A stretch of 64,000 nt of DNA from Candidatus Muiribacterium halophilum (GTDB lineage: Bacteria; Muiribacteriota; Muiribacteriia; Muiribacteriales; Muiribacteriaceae), in the NCBI GenBank assembly GCA_023228995.1, contig JALOAD010000005.1:77735-141734 (forward strand), written 5' to 3'. Position numbers and translations under genes: made by a program. This document shows positions 8,938 through 17,886 of the stretch, piece by piece (the first letter of the stretch is position 1; each line of letters opens with the position of its first letter). The notes beneath the pieces are model-generated. The model ran no database searches. It worked only from the letters and a program-made list of their open reading frames with translations, and had not been told where the DNA came from.

Positions 8938-11448
8938 ATGAGCGATTATATAAATCAATTTTTTATCGATATTGAAAGTGATGATCCTAAAGTTAGAAAA
9001 GATGCTTTAATTAAATATAGTAAAGATATTCTTTATTCTGTTCAAGCTATTGGAGATATTATTCTTGTAGAAGAAGATGATAAAGTTAAATATTATGCTA
9101 CAAGAACGCTTGAAATGCTTTATAGCAAAGTAATTGAAATTAAAGAATCTTTGAGAATGGAAGGAAACATTATATCTGATGAAAATCCTGAAGAAAAATA
9201 TACTTTTGAAAACTTTTTAGATCTTATTAAAAGTGATAATGCTAAGATTAAAATTGAAAATATAAAAAAAGGTGTTTCTAAATTTAATCCAAAACTTATT
9301 CTTCCTTATCTTAAAGAAACTTTATTTTCTGAAAATGATACTTATGTAATTGCAACTCTTGTTAAAGCTATTGGTTATATTGGTTCTTTAAATGAAATTA
9401 ATGTTCTTCTTAAATATCTTAAAGATAATGATCCTAGAATTAGAGCTAATACTATTGAAGGTTTGGAATTTATAAAAGAACCTGAAGTTTTTAAACATCT
9501 TGTTCCTATGCTTAAAGATAAAAACCCAAGAGTTATTGCTAATGCTGCCAAAGCTTTGCAAAAATTTGGTAAAGAAAATGTTCTTACACTTCTTGAAAAA
9601 ATGCTTACTCTTCCTAAAAAAGAAATGAGAGATTCTGCTGTATTTGCTTTATCTAAGATTATTTCTGAACCATCTGCTTATATTCTTTTAAAACATTATG
9701 AATTTGAAAGTGATAGTGAATTGATTCAAAAAATTGAAAAAGCTATTGAAAACATGATACAAAAAGGTATTACTACAGTAAAAGCTGATTATGAAGAAAA
9801 GTCAAAAGTTAAAAAACTTGATAAAATTCATAAATTAAAAAACGAAGATATTCATAAAAAATCTATTGATGAAATTAATGCAGTATTTAATTCTACAGAT
9901 GAAAATTCTAATATTGATAATGAAGATGATAAAGATGAAATTATTCCTGAAATCCCTATTGATAGTAATATTGAAATTATTGCAGTTGAACCTGAGTTTG
10001 AAATTATTCATGAACCTGAACCTGAACCTGAAAATGAATTTGAAATTAAACCTGAATTATCTGATTCTGAATTATCTGATATGGATGATTTAATTGAGGA
10101 TGATGTTGAAGTTGAAGATTTATTAGAGCAGGAAGATGTTGCTGTAAAAGTCGATGAAACTGATAGTGATAATTCTTTTAGTATGGCAGATGATGCTGGT
10201 TTTGATGAAATATTGAATAGTATTAAAGAAGATAGAGATGTTATTACAGAAAACATTGATATTAAAGATGATAAACCTATTAAAAAACAGTCTGATTTTT
10301 CAGATTTTGACTCTGATGAAATTTTATCTTTACTTGAAAAAAAAGATTTTGGTAGTGATGCTACTGTTATAGATGAAATTCCTGAAATCGCATCTACATC
10401 TGATGATAGTTCTGATGATATTATTGAGATTGATAATGATAATTCTTCCCTGGAATCTTTTGATGACATTCTTGAACTTGTTGATGAAGTTCCTTCAGCT
10501 GAAATTGAACAGTTTAATGTTGATTTATCTGAGGATAATCCTCCCGTTGATGAAGTTCCTGAGGATAATACTCCTATGACTGATAACTCTGAAGTTGACT
10601 TATCAGATATTGAGATTTCTTCTCCTCCTGACAATAGTGTTGATGAGGTTATTGAGATTTCTTCTCCTCCTGACGATAGTGTTGATGAAGTTATTGAAAT
10701 CGATAATATTGATTCTTCTCTAGAATCTTTTGATGACATTCTTGAACTTGTTGATGAAGTTCCTGAGGATAATACTCCTATGACTGATAACTCTGAAATT
10801 GACTTATCAGACATTGAGATTTCTTCTCCTCCTGACAATAGTGTTGATGAGGTTATTGAAATCGATAATATTGATTCTTCTCTAGAATCTTTTGATGACA
10901 TTCTTGAACTTGTTGATGAAGTTCCTGAGGATAATACTCCTATGACTGATAACTCTGAAATTGACTTATCAGACATTGAGATTTCTTCTCCTCCTGACGA
11001 TAGTGTTGATGAGGTTATTGAAATTTCTTCTGATAATATAGAAAATATTATTGAAATAGATGAAACTGAATTAGAGAGTATTGATGATTTTAAAGATCTT
11101 ATTATTGATGATGATTCTAATAATGATATTATTGAACAAGCTATTGAGATTCAACCTTTAAAAAAAGAAAATGACAATAATGTAATTGAGATTAATGATA
11201 TTGAAATTGATGAGGATATTTCTAGTCTTATTGTAGAGGATATTCCTACTTTTGACAATAATGTAAATCCTCCTTTGAATGTTAATGATGTTGAAATTGA
11301 AATTATTACCGATCAACATGATGAAATAATATCTGAAGAAATTAAATCAAAAAATATAGATATTGATATTGAAAAAAATGATGATACTGTTAATAATCCT
11401 GAAAACACTTCTGACAAAAAAGATCCATTTGGAGATTTTGATTTATAA
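8938..11448 (+). CDS. HEAT-repeat protein with long acidic repetitive tail
   Basis: An 836-residue protein without signal peptide or membrane segment. Residues 1 to about 285 are HEAT/armadillo-type helical repeats (LLKYLKDNDPRIRANTIEGL, LVPMLKDKNPRVIANAAKAL), a scaffold for protein binding. The remaining 550 residues are almost entirely Asp, Glu, Ser, Ile, Val and Pro, with no aromatic core, and so are probably disordered and extremely acidic. They contain a 54-residue unit (ESFDDILELVDEVPEDNTPM and flanks) in two near-identical full copies plus partial ones. The protein ends KKDPFGDFDL. The start has GAGG 9 bases upstream. It faces the STAND regulator. The function is unknown; a scaffold or assembly protein is plausible. 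Similar HEAT-plus-acidic proteins occur in uncultivated bacteria, but I cannot name a family. Confidence 0.85.
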   Translation: MSDYINQFFIDIESDDPKVRKDALIKYSKDILYSVQAIGDIILVEEDDKVKYYATRTLEMLYSKVIEIKESLRMEGNIISDENPEEKYTFENFLDLIKSDNAKIKIENIKKGVSKFNPKLILPYLKETLFSENDTYVIATLVKAIGYIGSLNEINVLLKYLKDNDPRIRANTIEGLEFIKEPEVFKHLVPMLKDKNPRVIANAAKALQKFGKENVLTLLEKMLTLPKKEMRDSAVFALSKIISEPSAYILLKHYEFESDSELIQKIEKAIENMIQKGITTVKADYEEKSKVKKLDKIHKLKNEDIHKKSIDEINAVFNSTDENSNIDNEDDKDEIIPEIPIDSNIEIIAVEPEFEIIHEPEPEPENEFEIKPELSDSELSDMDDLIEDDVEVEDLLEQEDVAVKVDETDSDNSFSMADDAGFDEILNSIKEDRDVITENIDIKDDKPIKKQSDFSDFDSDEILSLLEKKDFGSDATVIDEIPEIASTSDDSSDDIIEIDNDNSSLESFDDILELVDEVPSAEIEQFNVDLSEDNPPVDEVPEDNTPMTDNSEVDLSDIEISSPPDNSVDEVIEISSPPDDSVDEVIEIDNIDSSLESFDDILELVDEVPEDNTPMTDNSEIDLSDIEISSPPDNSVDEVIEIDNIDSSLESFDDILELVDEVPEDNTPMTDNSEIDLSDIEISSPPDDSVDEVIEISSDNIENIIEIDETELESIDDFKDLIIDDDSNNDIIEQAIEIQPLKKENDNNVIEINDIEIDEDISSLIVEDIPTFDNNVNPPLNVNDVEIEIITDQHDEIISEEIKSKNIDIDIEKNDDTVNNPENTSDKKDPFGDFDL
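10612..10695 (+). repeat. 42-bp tandem duplication in the acidic tail
   Basis: Two copies of a 42-bp unit (starting GAGATTTCTTCTCCTCCTGA at 10612 and 10654) encode EISSPPDNSVDEVI and EISSPPDDSVDEVI. The copies differ at few bases, so the duplication is recent. A further related unit occurs in each 162-bp repeat. Confidence 0.8.
10681..11022 (+). repeat. 162-bp tandem repeat, two full copies plus the start of a third
   Basis: The unit starts GTTGATGARGTTATTGAAAT and recurs at 10681, 10843 and 11005, exactly 162 bp apart, keeping frame (54 residues). The two full copies are nearly identical at DNA level, implying recent amplification. A diverged relative of the middle of the unit precedes them at about 10441-10560. 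Confidence 0.85.
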
Positions 11449-11569
11449 AATTAAAGAAGGTTGAGGGTTAAAAAAAGTTAAGGAGTTGAGGGTTGAAAAT
11501 CGGTAAAAAGCTTTTAATATTTTCCCGAATCCCAAACCCCGAATCCCGATATTCTCTAGCCTTTATTAT

Positions 11570-12421
11570 CTAAAAATATTTTCCTATTATTAACTCGAGT
11601 TTTTCTATGTTTTCTTTGCTAATAGCTTCTCTTTTAGTCTGAACAGCTCCTTTTGCAGCCGAATGTTCTGGATATTCAACAGTGTAATCAAGTGTAGGAA
11701 GAAGTTTTTCTAATACTTTTTTTGCATTTCCTACATTTTTATTCATTGTTGCAACTACTTGCTCAACCGTAACATCTTCTTCATGCCAAACATCATAATC
11801 TGTGACAAGTGAAATGTTTGAGTAAGCTATTTCAGCTTCTCTAGCAAGTTTTGCTTCAGGTATTCCTGTCATTCCAATTATCTCAAAGCCAAAATGTCTA
11901 TAAGAATGTGATTCAGCTCTAGTTGAAAAAGTTGGACCTTCTATACATACATAAGTTCCACCTTTATGAACTTTTACTCCAACTTCAATCGCTGCTTCAT
12001 ATACTTTTTCTGAAAGTTTGTTTGAATAAGGATCAGCAACTGCTACATGACCTACAACTCCACCTTCAAAAAAAGTTCCTGGTCTGATTCCTTTTGTTCT
12101 ATCATATATCTGATTTGGAATAAGAAATTCACCTGGTTTGATTCCTTCTTTAAGTGAACCTACTGCTGTAACCGCAATTATGAATTTTACTCCTAGTTTT
12201 TTTAAAGCGTAAATATTCGCTTTATAATTTACTTCACTTGGATTAAAAGAATGCATTCTTCCATGTCTTGGAAGAAAAGCTATTTCTCTATCTCCCATTG
12301 TACCAACTATTATATTGTCTGAAGGGTCTCCATAAGGAGTTGTTACCTTTTCTTCTCTAATGTTTTTCATACCATCTAACTGATAAAGTCCACTTCCACC
12401 AATAACACCTATAACCGGCAT
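11570..12421 (-). CDS. mtnP: S-methyl-5'-thioadenosine phosphorylase
   Basis: Phosphorolyses methylthioadenosine to adenine and methylthioribose-1-phosphate in methionine and adenine salvage. At 283 residues it has the normal length. Signatures include the N-terminal phosphate loop GVIGGSGLY, the substrate motif LPRHGRMHSFNPSEVNYKAN (in the middle), TAVGSL, EGPTFSTRAES and IGMTGIPEAKLAREAEI. The Thr before GIPEAKLA and the flanking sequence favour MTA phosphorylase over purine nucleoside phosphorylase, though some family members accept inosine or guanosine. AGGAGG precedes the ATG. It is upstream of nothing on the same strand here, and the spacer after it (11449-11569) contains GC-rich repeated words (GAATCCC, GAGGGTT). 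Confidence 0.92.
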   Translation of the reverse strand: MPVIGVIGGSGLYQLDGMKNIREEKVTTPYGDPSDNIIVGTMGDREIAFLPRHGRMHSFNPSEVNYKANIYALKKLGVKFIIAVTAVGSLKEGIKPGEFLIPNQIYDRTKGIRPGTFFEGGVVGHVAVADPYSNKLSEKVYEAAIEVGVKVHKGGTYVCIEGPTFSTRAESHSYRHFGFEIIGMTGIPEAKLAREAEIAYSNISLVTDYDVWHEEDVTVEQVVATMNKNVGNAKKVLEKLLPTLDYTVEYPEHSAAKGAVQTKREAISKENIEKLELIIGKYF

Positions 12422-12458
12422 AAATCCTCCTGATTATTATTTTTTCTGATTAATAACT

Positions 12459-13145
12459 TTATTTAACAGAAAGCATATTATAGCCTATCTTTAACTTACA
12501 ATCAATAATTCTATTTCCTAAAATTATATTTTCAAAAAATTTAATATCTCCAACAAAAAACTCTTCTGAAATTGATTTTCTTTTTTGATCAATTACAGGA
12601 ATCGTGCCTGATTTCCACCCCATAAGATAAGTATATTCTATATCAAGTTTTACAAATACTTTTTGAAGAGAAAGTTTTTCAAACCATATTGTAAACTTTG
12701 GACCAAGCATTTCTACATTATAATTTTCTTTTTCGCCTTGTTTTGTTAAATATATTAATGGATGAGTTTTATCAATTACAATTTCTTCACCTGTAAATAT
12801 TTCAATTTCTTTAGAAAATTGTTCATAATCTCTTACATTCACTTCTATGAAAACTGGATGTTTTTCTCCAAGATTTGATTTTTTACCTTTTGAAATATCT
12901 CTTTTTCTAATATTAGATTCAATAAAATCAAGTCTATCCTGATTTTCATTAATAATAATCAGATTTCTAAAACTATCTGTAGAATAAGTTCCTTTCATTG
13001 ATAAGTTTTTTTGAATAAATTCAACATAATCTGAAGGTTTTGACCACATTAGCTCAATTATAGCAATAGAAGTATTGTCTGAGTAAGAAAATACTATTAA
13101 GAAAATTATTAGAATACAAAAAGTTAATTTATTTTTATTTATCAT
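12459..13145 (-). CDS. Secreted or periplasmic protein with a faint secretin-N-domain pattern
   Basis: A 228-residue protein with a signal peptide (KLTFCILIIFLIVFSYS). After it, TDSFRNLIIINENQDRLDFI followed by an IRKRDI turn resembles the N1-type domain of secretins (T-x-x-L-I-I-x-D-x-x-x-x-L-x-x-I). The remainder is mostly beta-strand-like and has no channel domain, so it is not a full secretin. It lies 24 bp downstream of the TPR/propeller gene and likely shares its transcript, suggesting a joint envelope role. The family assignment is weak; treat it as hypothetical. Confidence 0.65.
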   Translation of the reverse strand: MINKNKLTFCILIIFLIVFSYSDNTSIAIIELMWSKPSDYVEFIQKNLSMKGTYSTDSFRNLIIINENQDRLDFIESNIRKRDISKGKKSNLGEKHPVFIEVNVRDYEQFSKEIEIFTGEEIVIDKTHPLIYLTKQGEKENYNVEMLGPKFTIWFEKLSLQKVFVKLDIEYTYLMGWKSGTIPVIDQKRKSISEEFFVGDIKFFENIILGNRIIDCKLKIGYNMLSVK

Positions 13146-13169
13146 TTCAAAACTTGATCAAGCTCTTTT

Positions 13170-14915
13170 TTAAAAAAGAGAATTTCCTTTTTTTTCTTTT
13201 CTAAGGATAAAAGGTTTTATATCGTCATTATATGTATCGGTTAAACGCATAGTATTACCACTCGATATTTCAGTAATATAAATATTTCTAGCTTTTTCAA
13301 AACCAGCTGAAAATAATATAAGATTATCATCATCAAACCATGTCATCTTTTCATAATAATCCCAACCTGAATTTCTTTTTTCGCCAAAATCTGAGAGTTT
13401 TTTTACATTTTTACCATCTGCATCCATAACATAAAGTTCAAAATATCCTTTAAGATCTGCTCCAGCAAAAAGAATTTTATCATTTTTATTTGACCAGTTT
13501 GGATAATATTCACTTAAATCTCTTGAGTTTGATATATTTGTGGTTTTTTTAGAATCTGTTTCCCATATAAAAATATCTCTCTGTGACATTCCATTGCTAT
13601 TTTTTTCAGTTTTATAAGAAGAATATGCTATAGTATTTCTTGTTGGAGCCCAGTCAGGTGAATCTTCTCTTACAACAGATTTTACAACGCTTTCATGCGA
13701 AGTTCCGTCTACATTAACAATATTAATATCTAAATTTATTTCATTACCTGTCGTATATACAAATTTTCTGCCATTAGGCGAAAAATCGCAAGGAAAATCA
13801 TCTACTGTATTTTGAGTTATTTTTAAAAGTTCATTACCATCTTGATTTACACCATATATCTCAAATCCTCTAGTCATCTTCATAGCTGAAAAAATGAATT
13901 TTTTAGATATAGGCGAATAAATAAAATTAAACATCCTATAACCTCGATTATCAAAAATCTGTTTTTTAGTTTTTGTATTGTCGTTATATAAAATAATTTT
14001 ATCATCATTTATAAAATAATATTCTCCTAGATTTTCACCTATCCAATAATCACCAAATCCAAGTCCTGTTGCAACCGTTTGCATATTATCACCATTTAAA
14101 AGACAAGTATGTACAGAAGCTTGGTTTTTTTCAGTTGAGTAAGATAAAAAAGATATTGTAACTTTATCATCTAATAATTTTTTTAATCTTAAATTAAAGT
14201 ATTTTCTAGCTTTTAAATATTTTAGAGTTTTATTTATCTTTGAATTATCTTTGTTTTTTGAAATATAAAATTCAATATATTTTTCTGCATTTTCATAATC
14301 ATTTATCATTATATAAGTATTTATAAGCGATTCATAATATTTTAATTCATCAGGATTATTTTTTATTGATTTTTTAAAACTTCCAATAGCTTCAAAATAT
14401 TTTTTATCCCGTAAAAAGTCCATTCCTTCAATATAAAATCTTTCTTCTTCTGAAGTGTAACTTATATCTTTATTTAAAAGTTTATTAAGTTTTTTAGATT
14501 CATCCGATACAAATGGAATTTTGTTTGTAACTAGGATTTTATCCTCAGGAAAAGGAATTATATCTTTTTTATTTAAAGGTATTCTATCTCCAAATCCATG
14601 TAAATTACAAAAAACTTTACCTTCTTTTGTAATAAACATTTCTCCGCCAAGTTTACATTCAGGTTTTTCAGCATTTGGAGATAAATAATCTTTTAATCTT
14701 TTATAAGTTTCAGCATTAACAGGTCCTTGAACTAAAAGCCCATTATCTTCAATACTAAATATAGAATATGCTTTTTCCAAATCATTTCTGCTTTTATTAC
14801 ATACATAAAGAAAAACATCTGTTCCTTGTGTATAAAAATAATATATTCCATATCCACCGAAAACTACAACTAATATCAATAAAAAAACCAATACAGCACT
14901 CATTCCTTTTTTCAT
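13170..14915 (-). CDS. Membrane-anchored TPR protein with TolB-like beta-propeller
   Basis: A 581-residue protein anchored by one N-terminal helix (AVLVFLLILVVVFGGYGIYY), with the rest probably outside the cytoplasmic membrane. Residues about 55-130 form a Cys-containing domain. Residues about 165-240 form TPR-like helices (EAIGSFKKSIKNNPDELKYY). From about 260 on there are PD40/WD40-like blades as in TolB (FDFSPNGRKFVYTT-like, DWAPTRNTIAYSSY, NWSNKNDKILFAG, YVMDADGKNVKKLS). Such propellers usually scaffold envelope protein complexes. A TAGGAG ribosome site precedes the ATG. It is the first gene of a two-gene operon with the secretin-N-like protein. The precise partner is unknown. Confidence 0.8.
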   Translation of the reverse strand: MKKGMSAVLVFLLILVVVFGGYGIYYFYTQGTDVFLYVCNKSRNDLEKAYSIFSIEDNGLLVQGPVNAETYKRLKDYLSPNAEKPECKLGGEMFITKEGKVFCNLHGFGDRIPLNKKDIIPFPEDKILVTNKIPFVSDESKKLNKLLNKDISYTSEEERFYIEGMDFLRDKKYFEAIGSFKKSIKNNPDELKYYESLINTYIMINDYENAEKYIEFYISKNKDNSKINKTLKYLKARKYFNLRLKKLLDDKVTISFLSYSTEKNQASVHTCLLNGDNMQTVATGLGFGDYWIGENLGEYYFINDDKIILYNDNTKTKKQIFDNRGYRMFNFIYSPISKKFIFSAMKMTRGFEIYGVNQDGNELLKITQNTVDDFPCDFSPNGRKFVYTTGNEINLDINIVNVDGTSHESVVKSVVREDSPDWAPTRNTIAYSSYKTEKNSNGMSQRDIFIWETDSKKTTNISNSRDLSEYYPNWSNKNDKILFAGADLKGYFELYVMDADGKNVKKLSDFGEKRNSGWDYYEKMTWFDDDNLILFSAGFEKARNIYITEISSGNTMRLTDTYNDDIKPFILRKEKKGNSLF

Positions 14916-15020
14916 AATAAAACTCCTAGTCTTATAAAAAAATTATTATTAACATTATCAAACCCACTAATTAAACCTCAGAGAATTCAATTCATTATAT
15001 CAGAATTATCGGAAAATAAA

Positions 15021-15044
15021 AAACCCTTCTTAAGAAGGGTTTTT
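15021..15044 (-). terminator. Rho-independent terminator after rplY
   Basis: A 24-bp perfect palindrome (CCCTTCTTAAGAAGGG core with A4 and T4 flanks, then more T on both sides) lies 29 bp after the bL25 stop. It works on either strand, but only the minus strand has a gene ending here. Confidence 0.85.
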
Positions 15045-15072
15045 TATTGAGTTTTATTAAATATTATAATGT

Positions 15073-15675
15073 TTATTCTTCAGTAGTTGGAACTTCTTCA
15101 GTTTCTTCTGTTTCTTCAGTAGCTTCAACTGCTGCTCTTGGAAGAGTTATACTACATATTGTATTGTCAATATCACCAATTATTCTGATATTTTCATTTA
15201 AACCAATATCTTTTACACGAACTGATTCATGAAGTTCTAAATTAGCAACATCTATTTCTATTTTTTCAGGAATATCTTTAACTAAACATGCAACATTAAG
15301 CTCATGCATATTTCTAACCAGTATACCACCTTTTTTTTCAGCAACATCAACATTAAGGAAAATAAATGGTATTGCAATATTTACCATTTCACCTTTATGA
15401 ATTTCCTGAAAATCAACATGAGTAATTATGTTTTTCCAAATTTTTTCTTGTCTTTCTTTAATAATAACAGTTTTTTCTTCACCATCTAAATTAATTGTAA
15501 GAACTGGTTTTCCTTTACTTGCTTTAATAAATTTAAAAAATTCATTTTCTTTAAATTGAATATTAATATTTTCTAATTTATTTCCATATACAACACCAGG
15601 AACATCTTTTATAGCTCTAATTTTTTTTGCGTGTTCTTTTCCGCTTTTTTCTCTTCTTTTACATTCGAGTATCAT
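15073..15675 (-). CDS. rplY: Ribosomal protein bL25, long (CTC) form
   Basis: Binds 5S rRNA in the 50S subunit; the CTC form is induced by general stress in some bacteria. The 200 residues have the N-terminal 5S-binding domain (ECKRREKSGKEHAKKIRAIK, then VPGVVYG) and the extra beta C-terminal domain (HVDFQEIHKGEMVNIAIPF). The last 20 residues are a Glu/Thr-rich tail. AAGGAG is present upstream and a strong terminator follows, so it is probably a single-gene unit. Confidence 0.95.
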   Translation of the reverse strand: MILECKRREKSGKEHAKKIRAIKDVPGVVYGNKLENINIQFKENEFFKFIKASKGKPVLTINLDGEEKTVIIKERQEKIWKNIITHVDFQEIHKGEMVNIAIPFIFLNVDVAEKKGGILVRNMHELNVACLVKDIPEKIEIDVANLELHESVRVKDIGLNENIRIIGDIDNTICSITLPRAAVEATEETEETEEVPTTEE

Positions 15676-15810
15676 GTTAAACTCCTTTTCTATAGTAATT
15701 TAATTTCCACAAAATTGTTTTAATTTAAGTAGGATATATATTACAACAATGTATTTTATTTGTCAATTCTTAATAAACAAGCGGTTTTAACCTTAAAACA
15801 TATATTTAAA

Positions 15811-17886
15811 CTAATTACCAGTTACCGGAATTGTAAAAACAAATCTACTTCCTAGATCAGAAGTCCAGTCAACATCAATTTTTGCATTATATTCAGAAGC
15901 AATAACAGATGCAACTGCAAGTCCTAATCCATTTCCTTCAATATTATGCCAAATATCATCTTTTTCTGCAAACTCACCTTTTTTTGAATAAAATGGTAAA
16001 AAAATATTTTTTAAATCTTTTTCACTAATTCCCCTCCCATTATCTTCTACATAAATACTTATTAGATCTTTATTATATTCAAGCGATATCTTTATCTTAG
16101 GATTTTCATTTTCCATTACAGCATGTTCAGCATTCTGTAATAAAATCAAAAGAATTTTTCTTAAATCACCTGGAAACATTTTTAAAAATTTGTTTTTAAC
16201 AATACATATTTCAACATCAATATTTTTATTACTATTTTTACTTTTAAATAAAATTAATATTTCTTCTACAAAACTTTTTACTTCAATTATTTCCTTAATT
16301 ATATTATCTTTTTGTGAAAAACCAAGAAGAATTTTTGAATGTTCTAAACCTTTTATGGTTGCTGTTTTTATTTTTGAATAAAACTCTTTATTATTATCTT
16401 TGTTTTTTTCGAGAATTTCAGTTTTTTTAACAATTTCTTTGTATGTATTATGAAATTCATGAGCTAATGAAGATAATACTCTATTTGATAATATTTTCTT
16501 CTTTGAATTAACAAGAAGTTTTTCTTTAAAACTTATTTTATTCATATCAGTAACAACAGAAACAACAAAATTATGATTTAAAAATTCAAATAAATAACCT
16601 GATAACTCCACAGGAAAAATTGTTTTATCTTTTTTACAATGATTTATATATAAAGTCTCAAGAGGTCCTTTTTTAAATTCTGCTTTTTTTGTAAAAACAA
16701 AATCATCTTCTTTTGATTGTGATAAATCATAAATATTAATTTTTTCCAACTCTTTTTTTGAATAACCATATAATTTTCTAAAAGCCTTATTTGTCTTTAT
16801 AATCTTTCCTGAATCAATTGAAAACATAACTATACATTCTTTTCTATATTCAAATATTTTCTTATATTTTTCTTCCGAAAAATTATCTGCTACATTATTA
16901 AATTCAAATTTCTTTTCATTCTCAGAAATTATAAGTGGTATTTTTTTAAATATATATGCAAACCCATAATTAAGATTACCAAATGAAAGCTTTTTTATAT
17001 CAACTTTGAAATTGAAATATTTATTTTCCGAGACAAAAATATTATGTTTAATATCAGCATTATCAAAAAGTTTTCTTATATCAAAACCTTTTTTTATTTT
17101 AGAAGAAACATTATTTGTATTGAAATTTACAATTTTATAATCATTGTTACAAATAACAATCGAATCATCAATTTTTTGTGCTAATAAATTTGAATATTCA
17201 AAATCATTGTTTAAAACCTGCTTTTTCATTTTCACTGCAATATAAAGTATTATAGAAAATATTGAAGCATACAAATTTCCACTTATTGATAAATTATTAT
17301 AAAATAATGAAGGTAATATTACATCAAAGTATATTATCAATATATAAGCCAAAGTTGTTGTTGAAAGTATTAATATTTCAGGAATACTATTTTTTATTTT
17401 ATTTTTGAAAATATACTCTATTAAAAATACAAAACTTATTATTACAGGAATTCCACTATTTAGCATTGCTATTTTAAAAAAATCTTCTGAATATAATGCA
17501 CTAATACCAAAATATTGAATTAAATATCCATCTAAAAATGCTATATTTGTAAAATTAATAATAAAAAAACCTAAACTACTTAAAAAAGTTGAAAACCAAA
17601 AAAGCAAGTTTTTTTTCATTCTCAAAAATGAATAAATAAAATTTAAAAAAAGAATTCCGACTAAAGACCAGCTTAATCTATTAAAAACAAGTATAATATC
17701 TGCAAATTTCACACTTAAAACAGAAATTCTTAAAAGTCCAAAAAATACCCAAGCTGTAATACTTACATTTAAAAAAAAATAAGCAAAATAAGAAGATGAG
17801 TTGTTTTTATTAAGAATCATCTTAAAAATTATAAACATACAAAACATAAAACTCATACTTAATAAAATTCTATAAATAAATATCAT
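15811..17886 (-). CDS. Sensor histidine kinase, 7TM N-terminus plus PAS
   Basis: A 691-residue membrane sensor kinase. Residues 1 to about 215 contain seven or so hydrophobic helices (7TM histidine-kinase sensor type). A diverged PAS-like region comes next, then a PAS domain at about 345-450 (SIDSGKIIKTNKAFRKLYGYSKKEL). The dimerisation helix carries the phospho-acceptor His476 (SSLAHEFHNTYK). The catalytic domain is complete: N box LLQNAEHAV, G1 VEDNGRGIS, G2 GNGLGLAVAS, with the usual SRFVFTIP ending. It overlaps the preceding kinase-like gene by 4 bp (ATGA), so the two are co-expressed with nrdG. No response regulator is found nearby. The signal is unknown; the nrd context suggests oxygen, redox or nucleotide stress. 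Confidence 0.9.
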   Translation of the reverse strand: MIFIYRILLSMSFMFCMFIIFKMILNKNNSSSYFAYFFLNVSITAWVFFGLLRISVLSVKFADIILVFNRLSWSLVGILFLNFIYSFLRMKKNLLFWFSTFLSSLGFFIINFTNIAFLDGYLIQYFGISALYSEDFFKIAMLNSGIPVIISFVFLIEYIFKNKIKNSIPEILILSTTTLAYILIIYFDVILPSLFYNNLSISGNLYASIFSIILYIAVKMKKQVLNNDFEYSNLLAQKIDDSIVICNNDYKIVNFNTNNVSSKIKKGFDIRKLFDNADIKHNIFVSENKYFNFKVDIKKLSFGNLNYGFAYIFKKIPLIISENEKKFEFNNVADNFSEEKYKKIFEYRKECIVMFSIDSGKIIKTNKAFRKLYGYSKKELEKINIYDLSQSKEDDFVFTKKAEFKKGPLETLYINHCKKDKTIFPVELSGYLFEFLNHNFVVSVVTDMNKISFKEKLLVNSKKKILSNRVLSSLAHEFHNTYKEIVKKTEILEKNKDNNKEFYSKIKTATIKGLEHSKILLGFSQKDNIIKEIIEVKSFVEEILILFKSKNSNKNIDVEICIVKNKFLKMFPGDLRKILLILLQNAEHAVMENENPKIKISLEYNKDLISIYVEDNGRGISEKDLKNIFLPFYSKKGEFAEKDDIWHNIEGNGLGLAVASVIASEYNAKIDVDWTSDLGSRFVFTIPVTGN

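Noticed and set aside
10008-10976. 322-codon minus-strand frame rich in Ser/Thr opposite the acidic tail
   Set aside because: It is the antisense of the acidic repeats; composition is a mirror of GAT/GAA codons and it has no ribosome site.
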